DNA of 64,000 bases from Solea solea (Eukaryota > Chordata > Actinopteri > Pleuronectiformes > Soleidae): positions 22,886,469 through 22,950,468 of the forward strand of contig NC_081142.1 of assembly GCF_958295425.1 (NCBI RefSeq). The letters are read 5' to 3'. Position numbers and translations under genes: made by a program. Positions 31,814 through 44,688 of the stretch are shown here, one piece after another; within the stretch, counting starts at the first letter, position 1; every line of letters begins with the position of its first letter. The notes under the pieces are model-generated. The model worked only from the letters and a program-made list of their open reading frames with translations. It was not told the origin of the DNA and ran no database searches.

Positions 31814-34800
31814 TTACTCCATGATGGCTCTGTAAATCACAGGCTCTATGTAGTCGCCCCTGTAACGTGAGTTGATGACTCGCTGTCTCTTTGACACCTT
31901 GATGATCTCCTTCTCTTCAAAGATGCCATCAAATCTCATGTCTGATGCTTTGGACTGCAGGGACAGACGCAGACACAGAGACACTTTACTGTCTTTCACT
32001 GTTTTTAAACGGTTTTATAAGATTACAGTGAAATATACAGTGGTTAACATATGTATTAGACCACAGCTGCCCTAAATTAACAGCTTTAGTTAACAGTTAA
32101 ACAGTTTAACAGTTTAGTTAATACACCAGTATGTAGAAGCTTAGATATAATTATTATTGTCATACATGAAGTATACGTGTTGTGCTTGATTAATTTCTGA
32201 TTTCTCAGAGAAGAAGCCCAGTGAGCCGACTCAAATTTGGGAATAAACATGTGTATTAAGTTCGTTTCAAACTAGTTTTTGTTATATTTCATTAACAAAG
32301 CAGAAGTTGGTTTATTCTCATGCTACCTTACCTCTGGGGTAATATTGTAGCTACAGTCAGTGTTAAGTGGGGTTTTTGCTTTGTACTCACCAGTCTGGAT
32401 TTGACTCTCTTGGGCAGTTCCTCGTCCAGAGTGTAGACGTCATCTCTCTTGGCCGTTAGCTGTGACCCATCCTCAAACTCCACCTGAGTTCCCACACAAA
32501 GCAAAGATCAGTCAGGACCCAAACAGAGTCTAAACACATCATTTCTAAAGATTTGGTTATTGTATGTCATGATTATTTGAATAAACAACTATAAATAAAA
32601 CAAAAACAATATTCACATATTTTCTGTGATTACTACAATAGTACAATACAATGTTTTTATCCAAGAGCTGTGAACATAACAAAACTGCATAAGCACACAA
32701 ATCTATTAAAACAAGTGTAATACACGATTTATCAATACATTTTATTTATAATTTAACTGATTATCCACTATTTTTTTTCATCTATACTGTATGTGTCTAT
32801 AGTTTTTAATATTTGCCTCAATCTGATTTGTTGAGCATTTTAAAATGTCAAATATGAGATTATGAAAAAATCATGTGGTCCTGGAAAGACTAGACAGACA
32901 TTAGCTCCCCCTTGTGGACAGTATGTAGGACAGTCCTGTGGCTATGTGGTTATATCCCGTAGATGGTTAACAGTTACTAACATATAAACATGTGTTTCAA
33001 GTTTGTTTATGCAACAAATCAATTACAAAAATGTTTTAAGCCTTATAAAACAACATGTCTGACCCAAACAAACTCCGGCTGTGTTTGCTGTTCATGTGAT
33101 TTCAGTGAGTGTCACATGACCTCTGCAGAGATGGGACAACATTATAAATGGACAAACTCAGTTTCAGTGGAGGCAAGAGGACTGAAAAAAAGCCACAGTT
33201 AGGAAGGTAATGCAGCTGTTTTGGAGTGTGAAACATGGCAAGACCAAACATCCTCTGCTGAACACTGAGGGATCTGAATACTTTCCATAACTGCAGGCAT
33301 CTTTCCCTTCAGTAAAGACATGTCACACAAAACACACAACCAAGGAAAAAACAAGTTCTTACCAGGTACATTTGGATGACATGAGATGCCACGAATTTGG
33401 CCCCGTACACCAGGCCGTCCGTCCATCGCACCTGAACCACTTCACCCTGGGGTGGAGGTCCAAGCTGAGCACAGTCTCTGCTCTAACAGGTCACACACAC
33501 AGAAAAGCATTTCTCAGCTAAAATACACTGTATCAAGTTATTTCATCAAAGTGTAAGCTATAAATGTAACTCAAAATGTTCACTTCCATGTTTAAAGATA
33601 ATCGTTTCATCATATAATACGTATCAAAAGGTGATGACCTTTACATTGCAACTTTAAGAATGAACCTGAAACTGAGGTGTTTTGATGCTGAGATACCTTT
33701 TTTGTTTTCACTGAGCAAAATAAATAAACAGAAATAATTAGTAGTAGGAGAGAGCCCCAGCGTAGAAGTCAAGGAGGTGGCAGCATATTCAGCCTCCTGT
33801 TTCAGGCCTTAGTGATAGCGAAGGATCTTCACCTGTTGTGCTGATATCTGATAATGGTTTTTTTTTATAAAGCTGGTATTTGTGCAGAGGATACAGGGAA
33901 TGGCATACATTGAAACGACTGTTCTGAAGATTATACGAAATGATATCACTATTACACAGAAAAAATTAAATATTTTAGTCTTATTATGTGTATGCGAAAG
34001 TGTACTACACAGGGACACAAGGACATGTAGACTAGCAGAGCTGGGGATTGAACCCCTGACCTTCTAGTAGGAAGAAAATCTTCTCTACCACTAACCTACA
34101 GATGCCTGAATTCAGAAAACTAAAACCACAAACCCATGGGCTATAAAGTCTGGTGATGAAGTCGCTCGAAAAAAACAATAGTTGTAAGGCTAAAAATCTT
34201 GTTCCTTGTCTTCATATTTCCACATGGATTGTGTTCTTAGAGATGAGTCACATGTTTGCAGCTAATGTTTGTAGCTAACAAGGTCTCACATCACCTCACC
34301 ATATGAGGAAGTCCAAGCTACAATGTTCCCAATTACAAGTTAAATGATCGTTCTGTTGATGATCATGTTTAATTAGTTGCACGACAAGACCGAGATAAAC
34401 TGGAGACACTTACCACAATGTCTTCAGGAAAGAGATTGTCGCTGAACGAGCCATCATCGAAGTTGACTTCGTAGAACGTCTCTTTAGACAGCTGCACCAC
34501 GTCACACTGGTAGTAGCGGCCATTCTTGTGCTTGCATATCACCCTCTGTCCCACGGTCAGCTCATGCATGGCTGCTTTGTTGCGCTGGAGGAGAAGAAGA
34601 CGCAGGAAACCGCTCAGACAAACACTTCCACTCACAACATAGCAGAGGAGAAGATGGATCATCAAATCCTCCTGTGCTCCTGCTCCTTACCTCGATCTGA
34701 GCTGGGCCTTTGTGTCGACAGCAGGTGACGTGGACCACGAAGGGCCATTCATCCGGCTGCATGAGAACCCCAGCAGCCTGTGCACAGGTGGGGTGGTAGG

Positions 34801-35441
34801 CAGTGGGACAGCGGCCGTGAGAGCACTGCACGCAGCAGCCAGACGCCTTCTTCATCCGCTTCTTACAGTAGTAACATTTCTGTCAGAGAGAAACCCAGAG
34901 CTCGGGAAACTGTAGATGGTTTCGAAATCATTCAACAAGTACAATTATATTAAATCTTGTTCGATCAATGTCATGTGAAAAAATAATGAGTGCTTGTCTG
35001 ACAACTCAGACAGAAACAGACCAGTGTTTTTGAAGAGAAAATATTACAGTATAATAATAATAATGACTTGACGAGGCTAATCTGTTTATTTTCTCAAGTC
35101 ATCTATTAGTTGTTTGGTCAATAAAATGTTAAAAACCTTTAAATGTTGTCTTATTTTGTCCACAAACCATATTTATTATTCAATTTGTATTACATTTTTT
35201 GTCATATGGAGCTAAGAGACCAGAAAATATTTACATTTACGAAACTGGAAAATCCTAAGAGCTTGTTTTTATCATGAAAAAAACACAACACTCAAGTGAA
35301 TGAAATGAAAAATGCTGTGCCAATCTCAGCTGACATTCAAAGTCGAAATAAATAAAACATTAATAATATACAAACTTTCAAACTGTCAGGTCAAAACGTT
35401 TACATTAAATAATAATAGAATAATCCATTATGAAAATAACT

Positions 35442-35478
<37 letters not shown>

Positions 35479-35655
35479 CCTGCTCTTTGTGATCTAAATC
35501 AGGTAAAATAACAACAATAATAATACTAATACTAGACTCACCAGTTTAAATCTCTGCAGTGGGATTCCACTTAAATCCACAGGACTTCTTTCAGTGATGT
35601 TCACGAAACGTGCTTCCAGCACAGCGAGTGCACACAGCACATGTACCCACCTGTG

Positions 35656-35697
<42 letters not shown>

Positions 35698-38600
35698 CTT
35701 AAACAGGTGCTTCACTACTGTGGAGTAAATACTATCCATTCTAATGCTAAAGGACATTGTACTGCACTTCAAAGTTCAGTGTCCGATATTTTGCAGATGA
35801 GAGGAAACACTTACTTGCTGTTGTTGGCTCTTTGCAAAGCTCCACCTCTCAGTGAACACAAGCAACAGTTCTGCAAATAAAAATAGTAATAACACATCAT
35901 CAATCAACTGTCCTGACAAGCAAGGAAAAGCTAAATCTCTCCCAGTACAAGAACAAAAAACACTAAAAAGTCAGTTTAATGCTGCTCTTAATATAATGAA
36001 AACCATCTGCTTTGGAGCGGAAGTAGTGTAACTCTCCTCTCGCCTTACGTCAGTTGGGATCAGCTCCTGTGACCCTCATGTGAAGAATAAAGTGGTAAAT
36101 GATGAGCGAATGAAGCTACAAGCAATAAACTGGACTGGACTTGTTTTTTTGTACCCTAATGGTCTTTTGATTAACTTTAGTTTAACTTACAGTTATAAAA
36201 TTCGCCATGTAGATTGGGATCTAGAAGTATTTGTATCAATATTCTGCTTTGACAAGTACCATTATGCAAGTACTTCTCACTGACCTCAGTCATGGCGTTG
36301 GCCTTGCAGCGAGCACATTTCCACTCCTTGCTCACACTGGCTGGATCCACTCCATAACAGCCTGAAACGAACACACAGACACAGGCAGTGAGGTGGGTTT
36401 GCAAATATGTGACACATACAGACACACTTCAGATCAGTTTGGGTGTTTGTGTACTGACTGGTGTGGACCCGGATGCTGCACTGAGAGCAGCTGATGAGGA
36501 GGCTAGTGCCGTCTTCCTCCAGGTGAGGTGTGACGTACTGCTCCTCGCTCTCCGCGTCGTCTTCTGTGGTGGTGGTGAAGCACATCTCTGGGATCAGAGG
36601 TTTGGTTCTCATCCGTCCACCGGGAGCCATGACTGGACTGTTTGAAGTGTTGGCACGTTCAGTCTGAGCACAGGCACAGCACATGGAGACACACAGCTTA
36701 CACAACTGAAACACGTCAGATCATATTGGGGTTACGGACTTTTCTGAAAGTTGACACATTCTCTGGACAAATGGCAACTCCTCCACAAGGCAGGAATGTT
36801 AGTGGTGCACTCAAACCTTTGCTTAATCTGATCACATGACATAATCACTGGTCAGACTGGTAAATAACGGGATGTCCCGACAAGAAGATGCAATGCATCA
36901 TATTTGGAGCTGTTCGTTCTTAAATTTGCATTCGTGGTGTGAAAAATTAAGCTCTCAACGAAGAGAACACCATAGCTATAGTGAAACATGAAGGAGATTT
37001 GATTATGTGATGATGCTGTGTTGCTATGTTCTGCTTTGCCGCCTTGAATCTGTGCAGGGCACAATAAATTCTCAGACTATTCTGGGGTGAAAAACAAAAA
37101 AAATAAAAAGAGCCCAAACACAGCTTAAAACACCCAAGAATGTCTCAGAAAAAAACTGAACAATTCTGAAATGATCCTCTGACAGTCCTGATCTTAATCC
37201 TTTTGAACTTCCATGATAATATCTGAATAACATTAAGTAAAGTTACCATAATTTCTCCCCACGTCATTGAGTCAAAACCTAAATTGAAGAATAAACAATG
37301 ATGGGAGGCCGACTACTTTTAGTCAGTTTTAAGTTATTCCAGAGATGGCTGTGGGGTCTGCAAGTATATAACTATTAAAAATGGACTGTTGAGACATGTT
37401 TACCTGCTGGTACGTGTGGAACAACAAGCAGATGGAGCAGTATGGCGGTTTGGAGCCCATGCGCTGGTTATACTCTCTCTCTTTCTTCAGGTTTGGAGGT
37501 CTGCTCTGCCACAGGGGAGTCAGGGGCTTTGCCCAGTTCTCCCCTTCCAGGCCACCCTCCTCTACTGGAGGGGTCACTTCTGGTGCTTCTGCACAACAAC
37601 AACAATTAAAACTCAACAACTACAGAGGGTGTATTGTTTGACACCTGAGTTGCATTTCTGTGTAATCATGAACGACACTGAACACCGCGTTGATGGCGAC
37701 ATACCGTCATCACTCATGCCGTCCTTAATGAGTGGATGGTGGCCTGGCAGCTGTCCGAGATCAGTCTCTGACTGCACCTCTCCATCTTCACTGGCCTCTT
37801 CTGCCACCTGCTGGAGAACAACGCCCACTGTTAGTGTCAGCATCGATATATTAACACCATGTGATAAACTCTTAAGACAGTCAGAAAGGATACATGGAAA
37901 TTCCAAAATGTACTGTATTGTATTGTATCACAAGCCATGAATTGCATAATATTGAACTGTGATTTCTGTGTGTAACAATCTGCTCACTGCTTTGCTGTCT
38001 TGCACCGCCTCACTGTCGTCATCGTCGTCGTCGTCATCATCCTCCGTCTTTTTGTCCTTGAGCGGGACATCTACCTCTCCATAGTCTCCTTTGGCGTAGC
38101 TGTGGACGTGCAGGACATCTGCGGGGCTCAGCGTCCTCTGAAACTGTTTCTGTGCCGGGCTGCAGGTGTTGTCCAGCGGAGGCTCAACTCTGCCGGCGGC
38201 GACCTCCTCCCCCAAGCTCAGAGCCACCGTATGGCTCTCAACAGGCTCAGGAGGAGAGACGTCTGCAGCTGGTTCACTGCTCTTCTCTTTTTTTGACGGG
38301 CTTCGTCGATTTGAGCCTTTTTTAGCACTGGCTTTAGACTGAGATTTCGTCAGCTGCTTGGTGTCCTTCTCCTTCTTAGGCTCCGACTTGATCTTTACGG
38401 TGTCTGGGGGGAAAAAAAAAAGAGAAATTGTTCAATTTCTGCAAACTACTGAGGCTGATAATACTTGTAGGTGAATGATTATAAAGCCACTGTTGATTCA
38501 CACAGTTGCAGTCCATTGTGTGTAAGACACTCAGCCATGTTTGGACAGCTTTTCACCCAATTTGGTGGGATTATTCAAGAATCTGATAAATAAATTAATA

Positions 38601-41533
38601 AATATTGGATAATTTTGCAAGATATATCCACAAATGTAGACACAATCTAAAGCTATATATTGCTCCCTTCACATGAGTTATTCCCCATAAAATGATAAAA
38701 GACATGACTGGTCTGAAATTGAGACTGTGTTTAGTTCTTTTTTGAGGTATTTCTGCATCCTAGCACAATAAAAGCTTTTATAGATTAAAGACAATCACAA
38801 TCACAAAATGAACTAACACAATGTAGTCTAATTAAGTCTGCTTAAGTATAGCCTGCAATGACGGTGACTGTAAGTACCTCATTTGACTAAAGAAACACTT
38901 AAAGTCCTTTGCTTTATTGTAGGGTTACTTGTGCTATGTTTACCCATGTTTGTTCTTATTCTAAATATAACAAAATGTCAACACTAAAAGAACTGAAAGA
39001 AATGAAGACAGTGCAGTACCTTTTTCTGGCTTGACAGAGACTTTAGCTGGAGACTCTTTGCGGGACAGCTTCGCTCTCTTTGACTCCACCCCCTCAGTCT
39101 CCTTCACCTCAGGTTTGACATCTTCAGCTACTTCAAGCTGACGCTTTGTCCCAGTCTGAGGTTTTGTCCCAGTTCGAGTCCTTGTCCCAGTCTGAGTCTT
39201 TGGGCTGATGAATGAGAGACACACGTCAAGACAAGCAACAACCTTTAAGTTAAGTAGAGGTGTTCACTGGGTTTATGTGCCAATGTTTAACAAGGAGTCT
39301 TCAGTGTTCACCACATCATCGCCACAAGGAATCGAGTGGGCATTTTTCTGAGAAAACTGGTGACTGTTTGGCTGGTTTCATTGGTGCAAAATGTAATATA
39401 TAATATTATGAACAATTTAATTGTACTCTAAAGCAACACAATGTAGGATCTCAACCTTCAACCTTCTGTCAAAGCCTGAGCAGGTCTGCATCACCTGCAC
39501 TGACACGATGTTAACTTCTGGTTTCGGGTCCATGCCACAAAGAGAACAACATTCTTTTAGTGTGGTCTCAAATTCTCGTCAACAACAGTAAAGACATTTA
39601 AAAATGAGGAGTAAATCCAGACCTTTTGTCCTCCTTGACAGGATCAGCGATATCTTCCTTGACGGGATCAGCGATATCTTCCTTGACGGGATCAGTGATG
39701 TCCTCCTGGATGGGATCAGTGATATCCTCCTGGATGGGATCAGTGATGTCTTCCTTGACAGAATCAGTGATGTCTTCCTTGACCAGGCCACTGTTGTCCT
39801 CTTTGACGGGATCAGCGATGTCCTCCTGGATGGGATCAGTGATGTCCTCCTGGATGGGATCAGTGATGTCTTCCTTGACGGGATCAGGGATGTCTTCCTT
39901 GACGGGATTTGTGCTGTCCTCCTGGACCGGACCAGAGTTGTCCTCATTGACCAGATCTGTGCTGTCCTCTTTGACCGGATCTGTGCTGTCCTCTTTGACC
40001 GGATCTGTGCTGTCCTCCTGGACTGGACCAGAGTTGTCCTCATTGACCAGATCTGTGCTGTCCTCTTTGACCGGATCTGTGCTGTCCTCCTGGACCAGAC
40101 TAGTGCTGTCCTCAGACACAGCTTCAGAGGCCTGTGTTTCAGAGGCCTGGGTTTGCTCTTCTTTCAGAAACTCTGCAGCCTCTGGTGTGGGTTTGCAGTG
40201 ATCAATGGGTGCGGTGTCTTTCCCTGCTTTCCATAACTTGTAGCGGTCGGGCTGAAACTTGCGTACGAACACGTCCATGGAGATCTTCACAGAGTCCTGA
40301 CGGCACGAACACTGAAAGGAAAACATGGAAGAAGACTTTACTCGAAGATTCAGTCACACTGTTGTGCTGGGACAAGTTCAAAAAGTGCTTTGAGAAAAAG
40401 CTATATTTCTTTGTTATGGTTGCCAGTATTCTCGTGAGTAATTCTGATATTCTGGTTTATATTTGAATCTTTGAATATAGCCAAAGTTCACCACCAGTAC
40501 ATTCAATATACAAGTTTTTTGCATTGGATTAATCACTAAATTAACATTCCCAGATCTTTATATTTTACCAGTGTTGCCTGTTTGCCGTAATCAATCCATC
40601 GCTTGGTGGCAAAGTTGGTGGACTCGGCACAGTTGTAGCCGTGGTTGAAACCAGCGTGATAAGCAAACGGGAAGGTCACGACAAACTGTCCCGCGTCTTG
40701 ATTGACCTGAATAAAAACACAACACAGCATTATGAGGGCTGAATTCCGCTTTTGTTTAAGTAAACAAAAAAAAAACGGAGGCTCACCTTCTCATATGGTA
40801 TGCCGTATTTCTTCAGAATCGAGGGTGAAATTAAAGTCATCTTGTGGCGCAGGAAGGCTTCACAACTCTGATTGTTTCCTGGAAAGAAACCTGAAAATAC
40901 AGAAAACCATGAACATCATCATTACAGCGGATGCTCTGTTCTGGTGATCATATCTTTTTAGAATATTTGGTGGAACATGTACACATTCCCTAAAAAAATC
41001 CCTAAAACTTCTAAGAGACCTGTAGTACCCATTCATTAAAATTAGAGAATCAGCAGGGTGAATAAAGTTGGCTAATGCTGCAATTAGTCTTTGGAGTTGT
41101 GCAAGAACCCACAAATACATACAGTACACATACATATTACATACCCTTGGCAAGTCGTTCCAGTCTTTTCCCTTGCTCTGGTGGAACCACATACCTGAGG
41201 AGAAAAAAAGAACAAACACGTCACGACTCATGATGGCAATAAAGCTAACGTTGTCTCTTCTTTAATCAGTATGTTATACTTTAAATGAGACCTCTGCTTG
41301 TTCTCTGCGAGGGCTGTTAATTTGTTGTTAACCAGTGGTTCTCAAACCTTTTTATACCAAGTACCACCTGAGAAAATATTGAGCTCTCTCTGTAACACCA
41401 TTATCACCAACGTTAAAATGCAGTGCTGTACGTTTACGTTTGTTTCATATGAAATACTTTTAATAAATGCATATATATTGTTATTATTTTCACATTTTAA
41501 ATATTAAAAAAATATATTACAGCAGTAGTGTGT

Positions 41534-41584
<51 letters not shown>

Positions 41585-44500
41585 CATACACACACACATA
41601 TGTATTTACATATTATATTTAAATACAGATACAATGACTGTGCGACTTTATTGTTAATCTAAAATTCAAAGTTAAAATAAGTAAAAACATTAATAATATA
41701 CAAACTTTCAAACTGTGCTGTCAGGTCAAAACATTTACATTAAAAACAAAATAACACAACAAATCTATGGATCACACCAAGCATCTAATGACCGAGACGT
41801 CTCAGCCAGCGGATCATTTCATCAGGACAGGCCGAGGTAACGCTGCTCTGCACCGGGCACTGTGAGCACCGAGCGTCCGCAGAGGCGGAGCTGATCACCT
41901 CCGACAACGTCGCTGCCACACTATAAACGTCATATCTTAATAGACAAACCACATGTTTGAATTCTAAATGACTAATTTCTCGCCTCAAATGATCCTTAAA
42001 CTGTGTTCCAGGACAGAGAAAAATATTGATTTCAGGTTTATATTTGTATTATCTGCTGCTATGTTCAGCCGAAGCTACAAGGCTACGAAGCCGTTCTCTG
42101 TTTAAGTAATATCACTTGATCAAGCCTATTCTAACATTCCACACTACAAAATAAGTAATTAAAGTATGTATGATTCGTGCTGATATCGGCTAATGCTCAA
42201 GGCTGCAATATCGGTATTGTAGCGGAAGTGAAAAAGTTGTATCAGGACATCCCTAGTCACCACCCGATGCATACTTGGTAAAACGAGAACCGTACTCACT
42301 GCTCGCGTACTTGAGAATTGGAACAGAACTTGGACTGAGGCTGATGACGTTTCACAAGAAAGGGAGTATGCAAGTACGCACAAGTGCGGACAAGTATGGA
42401 TACTGAGAAAAGGCCTGGGTCTGGCTTCCTCCACCCTTTACTCAAATTTCATGACGTCATATCTGTTTGGGACAGCGACCCACATTTTATGATGGCCAAC
42501 TATTGTAACCCAAATCACAAATCATTGAATGTGTTACTGTGTGATTTTGACTAAAGCATTTTGGAGACTCTTTAAAAGCACTTTTTAGGCAAAATGTATC
42601 ATTATTAACAAGTCTGACTGTGCACATGTGTCTGAAGTCAATGTGCTATTATACTGTATGCTGGTGTGTTTGACCAAGTGACAGTTAGAGAGGGAGTCAA
42701 AAGAGCAGAGCGAAACAAATCGCTACTCACGCTGCTGTAACGTAAAATAAAATCTTAAAAATAAAAACAAGAATTAAAGAAAATGTCTGACGATCAGCTC
42801 CAAATAAATTGACAAAAACACACTGAAAGTGCAGGTTATGTTTAAAAAAAAAAGTTGAACTATACCAGGATTTGGGCTCTCCAAAGTGTAGGTAGTTGAT
42901 GCTGTACAGATCCATGTCCTCTGTGTGCCATGCAAAGGCACTTTTCCACATCCCAAAGTACAGATACGGCGTGTTGACTCCTTTGATCTTGATGCCACTC
43001 TCACTCTCCACGGTGTCCAGAATGGTGTTGAGACAACCTATGTTCCATTCAGTCACATCCTGTGGAGGAGAGACAGTATGGTAAGGCGATATATAATACA
43101 TAATACCTTGATGCTTTCATTTTAAAAAGCTGCCCCTGAGTTTTCAAACTAAAATGGAGCCAACAGCATTTTAAAACTCATCCTTGTAGCAGATGTGTGA
43201 TGTGTTTTTAAAGTGAAAACAGAGGAGTGTGGATGTGGCACAGCAGCACTGATGGAAAAATACAAGCTATTTTGATCAAGGACACAAGAAATTACAGAAA
43301 AAGTTGAACATGTCTCCATAAAATTGAATGTTTTTTTTAACCACTCACAGGATCGTACAGCGTTCCACTAACATCAGCCCCATACAGTGGTGGATTGAAG
43401 GTCAGGTTCTTCCAGAACTTCCTCTCCAGCTCATCAAAATCCACATATCTGGGAATGCAGAACCTAGAAGGAGAAACACTGTGAGCTTCTAAGAGGAAGA
43501 AAAATCTGGTGTCTCAACTTCACAGGTAACATTTGAACAATGTGAACTGACTTGTCCAAGTTTGAGGTTTTACGGAACTCGTGGACGGTCATCGGTTTCT
43601 TCTGGATGTTGTACTGCGTGAACAGCCCTGACTGACCCGTCACTACCTGCTGAATAGGAGCAGGAATCACCAGGTCATCGATGTCATCATACGTTCGCCT
43701 GGGTTTCCAGCCTTTAGGTGGAATAACCTGCAGGAGAAGGAGGTGAAACAAAATGACATCCTGTGACCTATCAGATTAATTGAGGTACATTAATATGGAA
43801 ATTTTGAACAATAAAACCAAAGAAAAGCTGGTGATTGCTTCGATGAATTATGCTGACTGAAAGTCAGTCAATAGTCTTTGACAAAAAGGTGGATGTTTTT
43901 AATTACAAAGTGAATAAAAAATTGGAATTAGTGCCATTAAATTTTGCAGCGTGCAAACTTTACTTTCTGCTCTTCTTCAGTATTGACTGTATATTGTCCT
44001 TTTCTTTCTATTAAGAAAGACCATTGAGCACCACCTCATTATTTCTCCACAATGACTTCATGTGATTCTTCCCCTTACACATTTTTCTTTCACTGTAGAC
44101 CTAGTGTTAATTTATTAGCAGTGAGGCTGTGACAGATAGAATTATGTGCAATTCTGGGTAGTTAATTAAATTTGCCCTTGATAAGCAAAAGCCTGGAAAT
44201 GAATTAAAGAGGAAAAACAATGAGTTGCTTCATTGTTATGATTATATCTGTTAAATGGGAAAAAAATGTCTATCTGAGATGTTTGTGTGAGCTATGAAAA
44301 ACTATAAAAGTGTCATCTACTTGTATTTTAAACTTGATGAATTCATTCAAAATTTTCCACCCATTTCTTCCTTTTCTTCACAGACTGATTTGTTAACTCA
44401 CAAATCTTAACTTCCATTCAGCTGTGGATTATTCCAACTCCAAACTGTTATGATTGATTTCATGGAAACAATCCATCGATACAGGACATTATAATAATTT

Positions 44501-44688
44501 GATGAATCCACAGACGCTACTCACTTTTGCCATTCCAGCTTTGTGAGCTCCTTGTGACTCCATGTAGGCAATGTAGCGGCTGAAGTCCTTGAACTCCTCT
44601 TTCGAGGGTGTGAACGTCATCACCTTGGAGGCGTCAGTTTGGGATTGCGCGTCTGTGGTCATCTTGTCCTAATAGTTTGACGTCAACT
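31814..44688 (-). CDS. kdm4a: Lysine-specific histone demethylase 4A, 21 coding exons
   Basis: Exons resolved by GT-AG ends and phase: 44688-44525 (ATG at 44662), 43727-43552, 43463-43349, 43059-42866, 41194-41145, 40890-40787, 40706-40569, 40311-39623, 39204-39020, 38403-37988, 37807-37705, 37588-37404, 36705-36459, 36361-36285, 35870-35815, 35650-35542, 34879-34691, 34584-34414, 33482-33363, 32483-32391, 31954-31814. The CDS sums to 3696 nt, 1231 aa. It encodes JmjN (exons 1-2), JmjC (exons 3-8, with iron ligands in 'WHTED' and '[11 protein letters not shown]' and zinc ligands including the CSC at the start of exon 8), a disordered middle, an extended PHD pair (exons 12-17) and a double Tudor (exons 17-20). 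The end matches KDM4A ('[12 protein letters not shown]', 'YRAIME'). A nuclear Fe(II)/2-oxoglutarate enzyme removing H3K9/K36 trimethyl marks. Exon 11 could start at 37810. Confidence 0.95.
33985..34110 (-). repeat. tRNA-derived SINE fragment in a kdm4a intron
   Basis: The reverse complement carries GTGGTAGAG followed by GGTTCAATCCCC, a Pol III B-box, as in tRNA-headed fish SINEs. Confidence 0.6.
35060..35300. repeat. Dispersed teleost repeat, second copy
   Basis: Same family as 28120-28400 (TTTTGTCCACAAA, TATGGAGCTAAGAGACCAG, ATTTACATTTACGAAA blocks), in the intron between the exons at 35542 and 34879. Confidence 0.65.
35325..35474. repeat. Repeat shared with 41660-41750, followed by (TA)n
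   Basis: An ATTAATAATATACAAACTTT block, then AACTGTCAGGTCAAAACGT and TTACATTAAA, recurs at 41690-41745. A (TA)n tract follows at 35445-35474. Confidence 0.7.
35657..35696. repeat. (CA)n microsatellite at a kdm4a splice acceptor
   Basis: About 19 CA units immediately upstream (kdm4a sense) of the exon starting at 35650. In sense it is a (TG)n tract occupying the polypyrimidine-tract position. Confidence 0.9.
36035..36110 (+). repeat. SINE-like repeat fragment in a kdm4a intron
   Basis: CGTCAGTTGGGATCAGCTCC, TGTGACCCTCATGTGAAGAA and TAAAGTGGTAAATGATGAG match the 3' body of the copy at 49745-50005. Confidence 0.65.
39634..40113 (-). repeat. 24-bp coding minisatellite: 20 octapeptide repeats in kdm4a exon 8
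   Basis: Twenty consecutive units of the type E-D-(S/I/N)-(T/S/A)-(D/G)-(P/L)-(V/I)-(K/Q/N), for example EDSTDPVK and EDITDPIQ, with a partial unit before the splice donor at 39623. All units are in frame. The units fall into Ser-rich 5' and Ile-rich 3' subtypes with higher-order blocks (for example STDPVK-STDLVN-NSGPVQ appears twice). The tract lies just after the JmjC domain in a region that is acidic but non-repetitive in human KDM4A. Confidence 0.95.
41331..41760. mobile_element. hAT-like non-autonomous element remnant in a kdm4a intron
   Basis: Starts with CCAGTGGTTCTCAAACC, the usual hAT/Charlie-type terminus, and contains a (TA)n tract (about 41535-41575) and the block shared with 35325-35440. 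The opposite terminus is not clear. Confidence 0.5.

Noticed and set aside
33985..34110. Functional tRNA gene
   Set aside because: Has a B-box-like block but no complete cloverleaf; it is a SINE fragment.
39626..40201. Antisense proteins of 191-210 residues over the kdm4a repeat
   Set aside because: Shadow frames produced by the 24-bp coding repeat; the sense frame has splice sites and family conservation.
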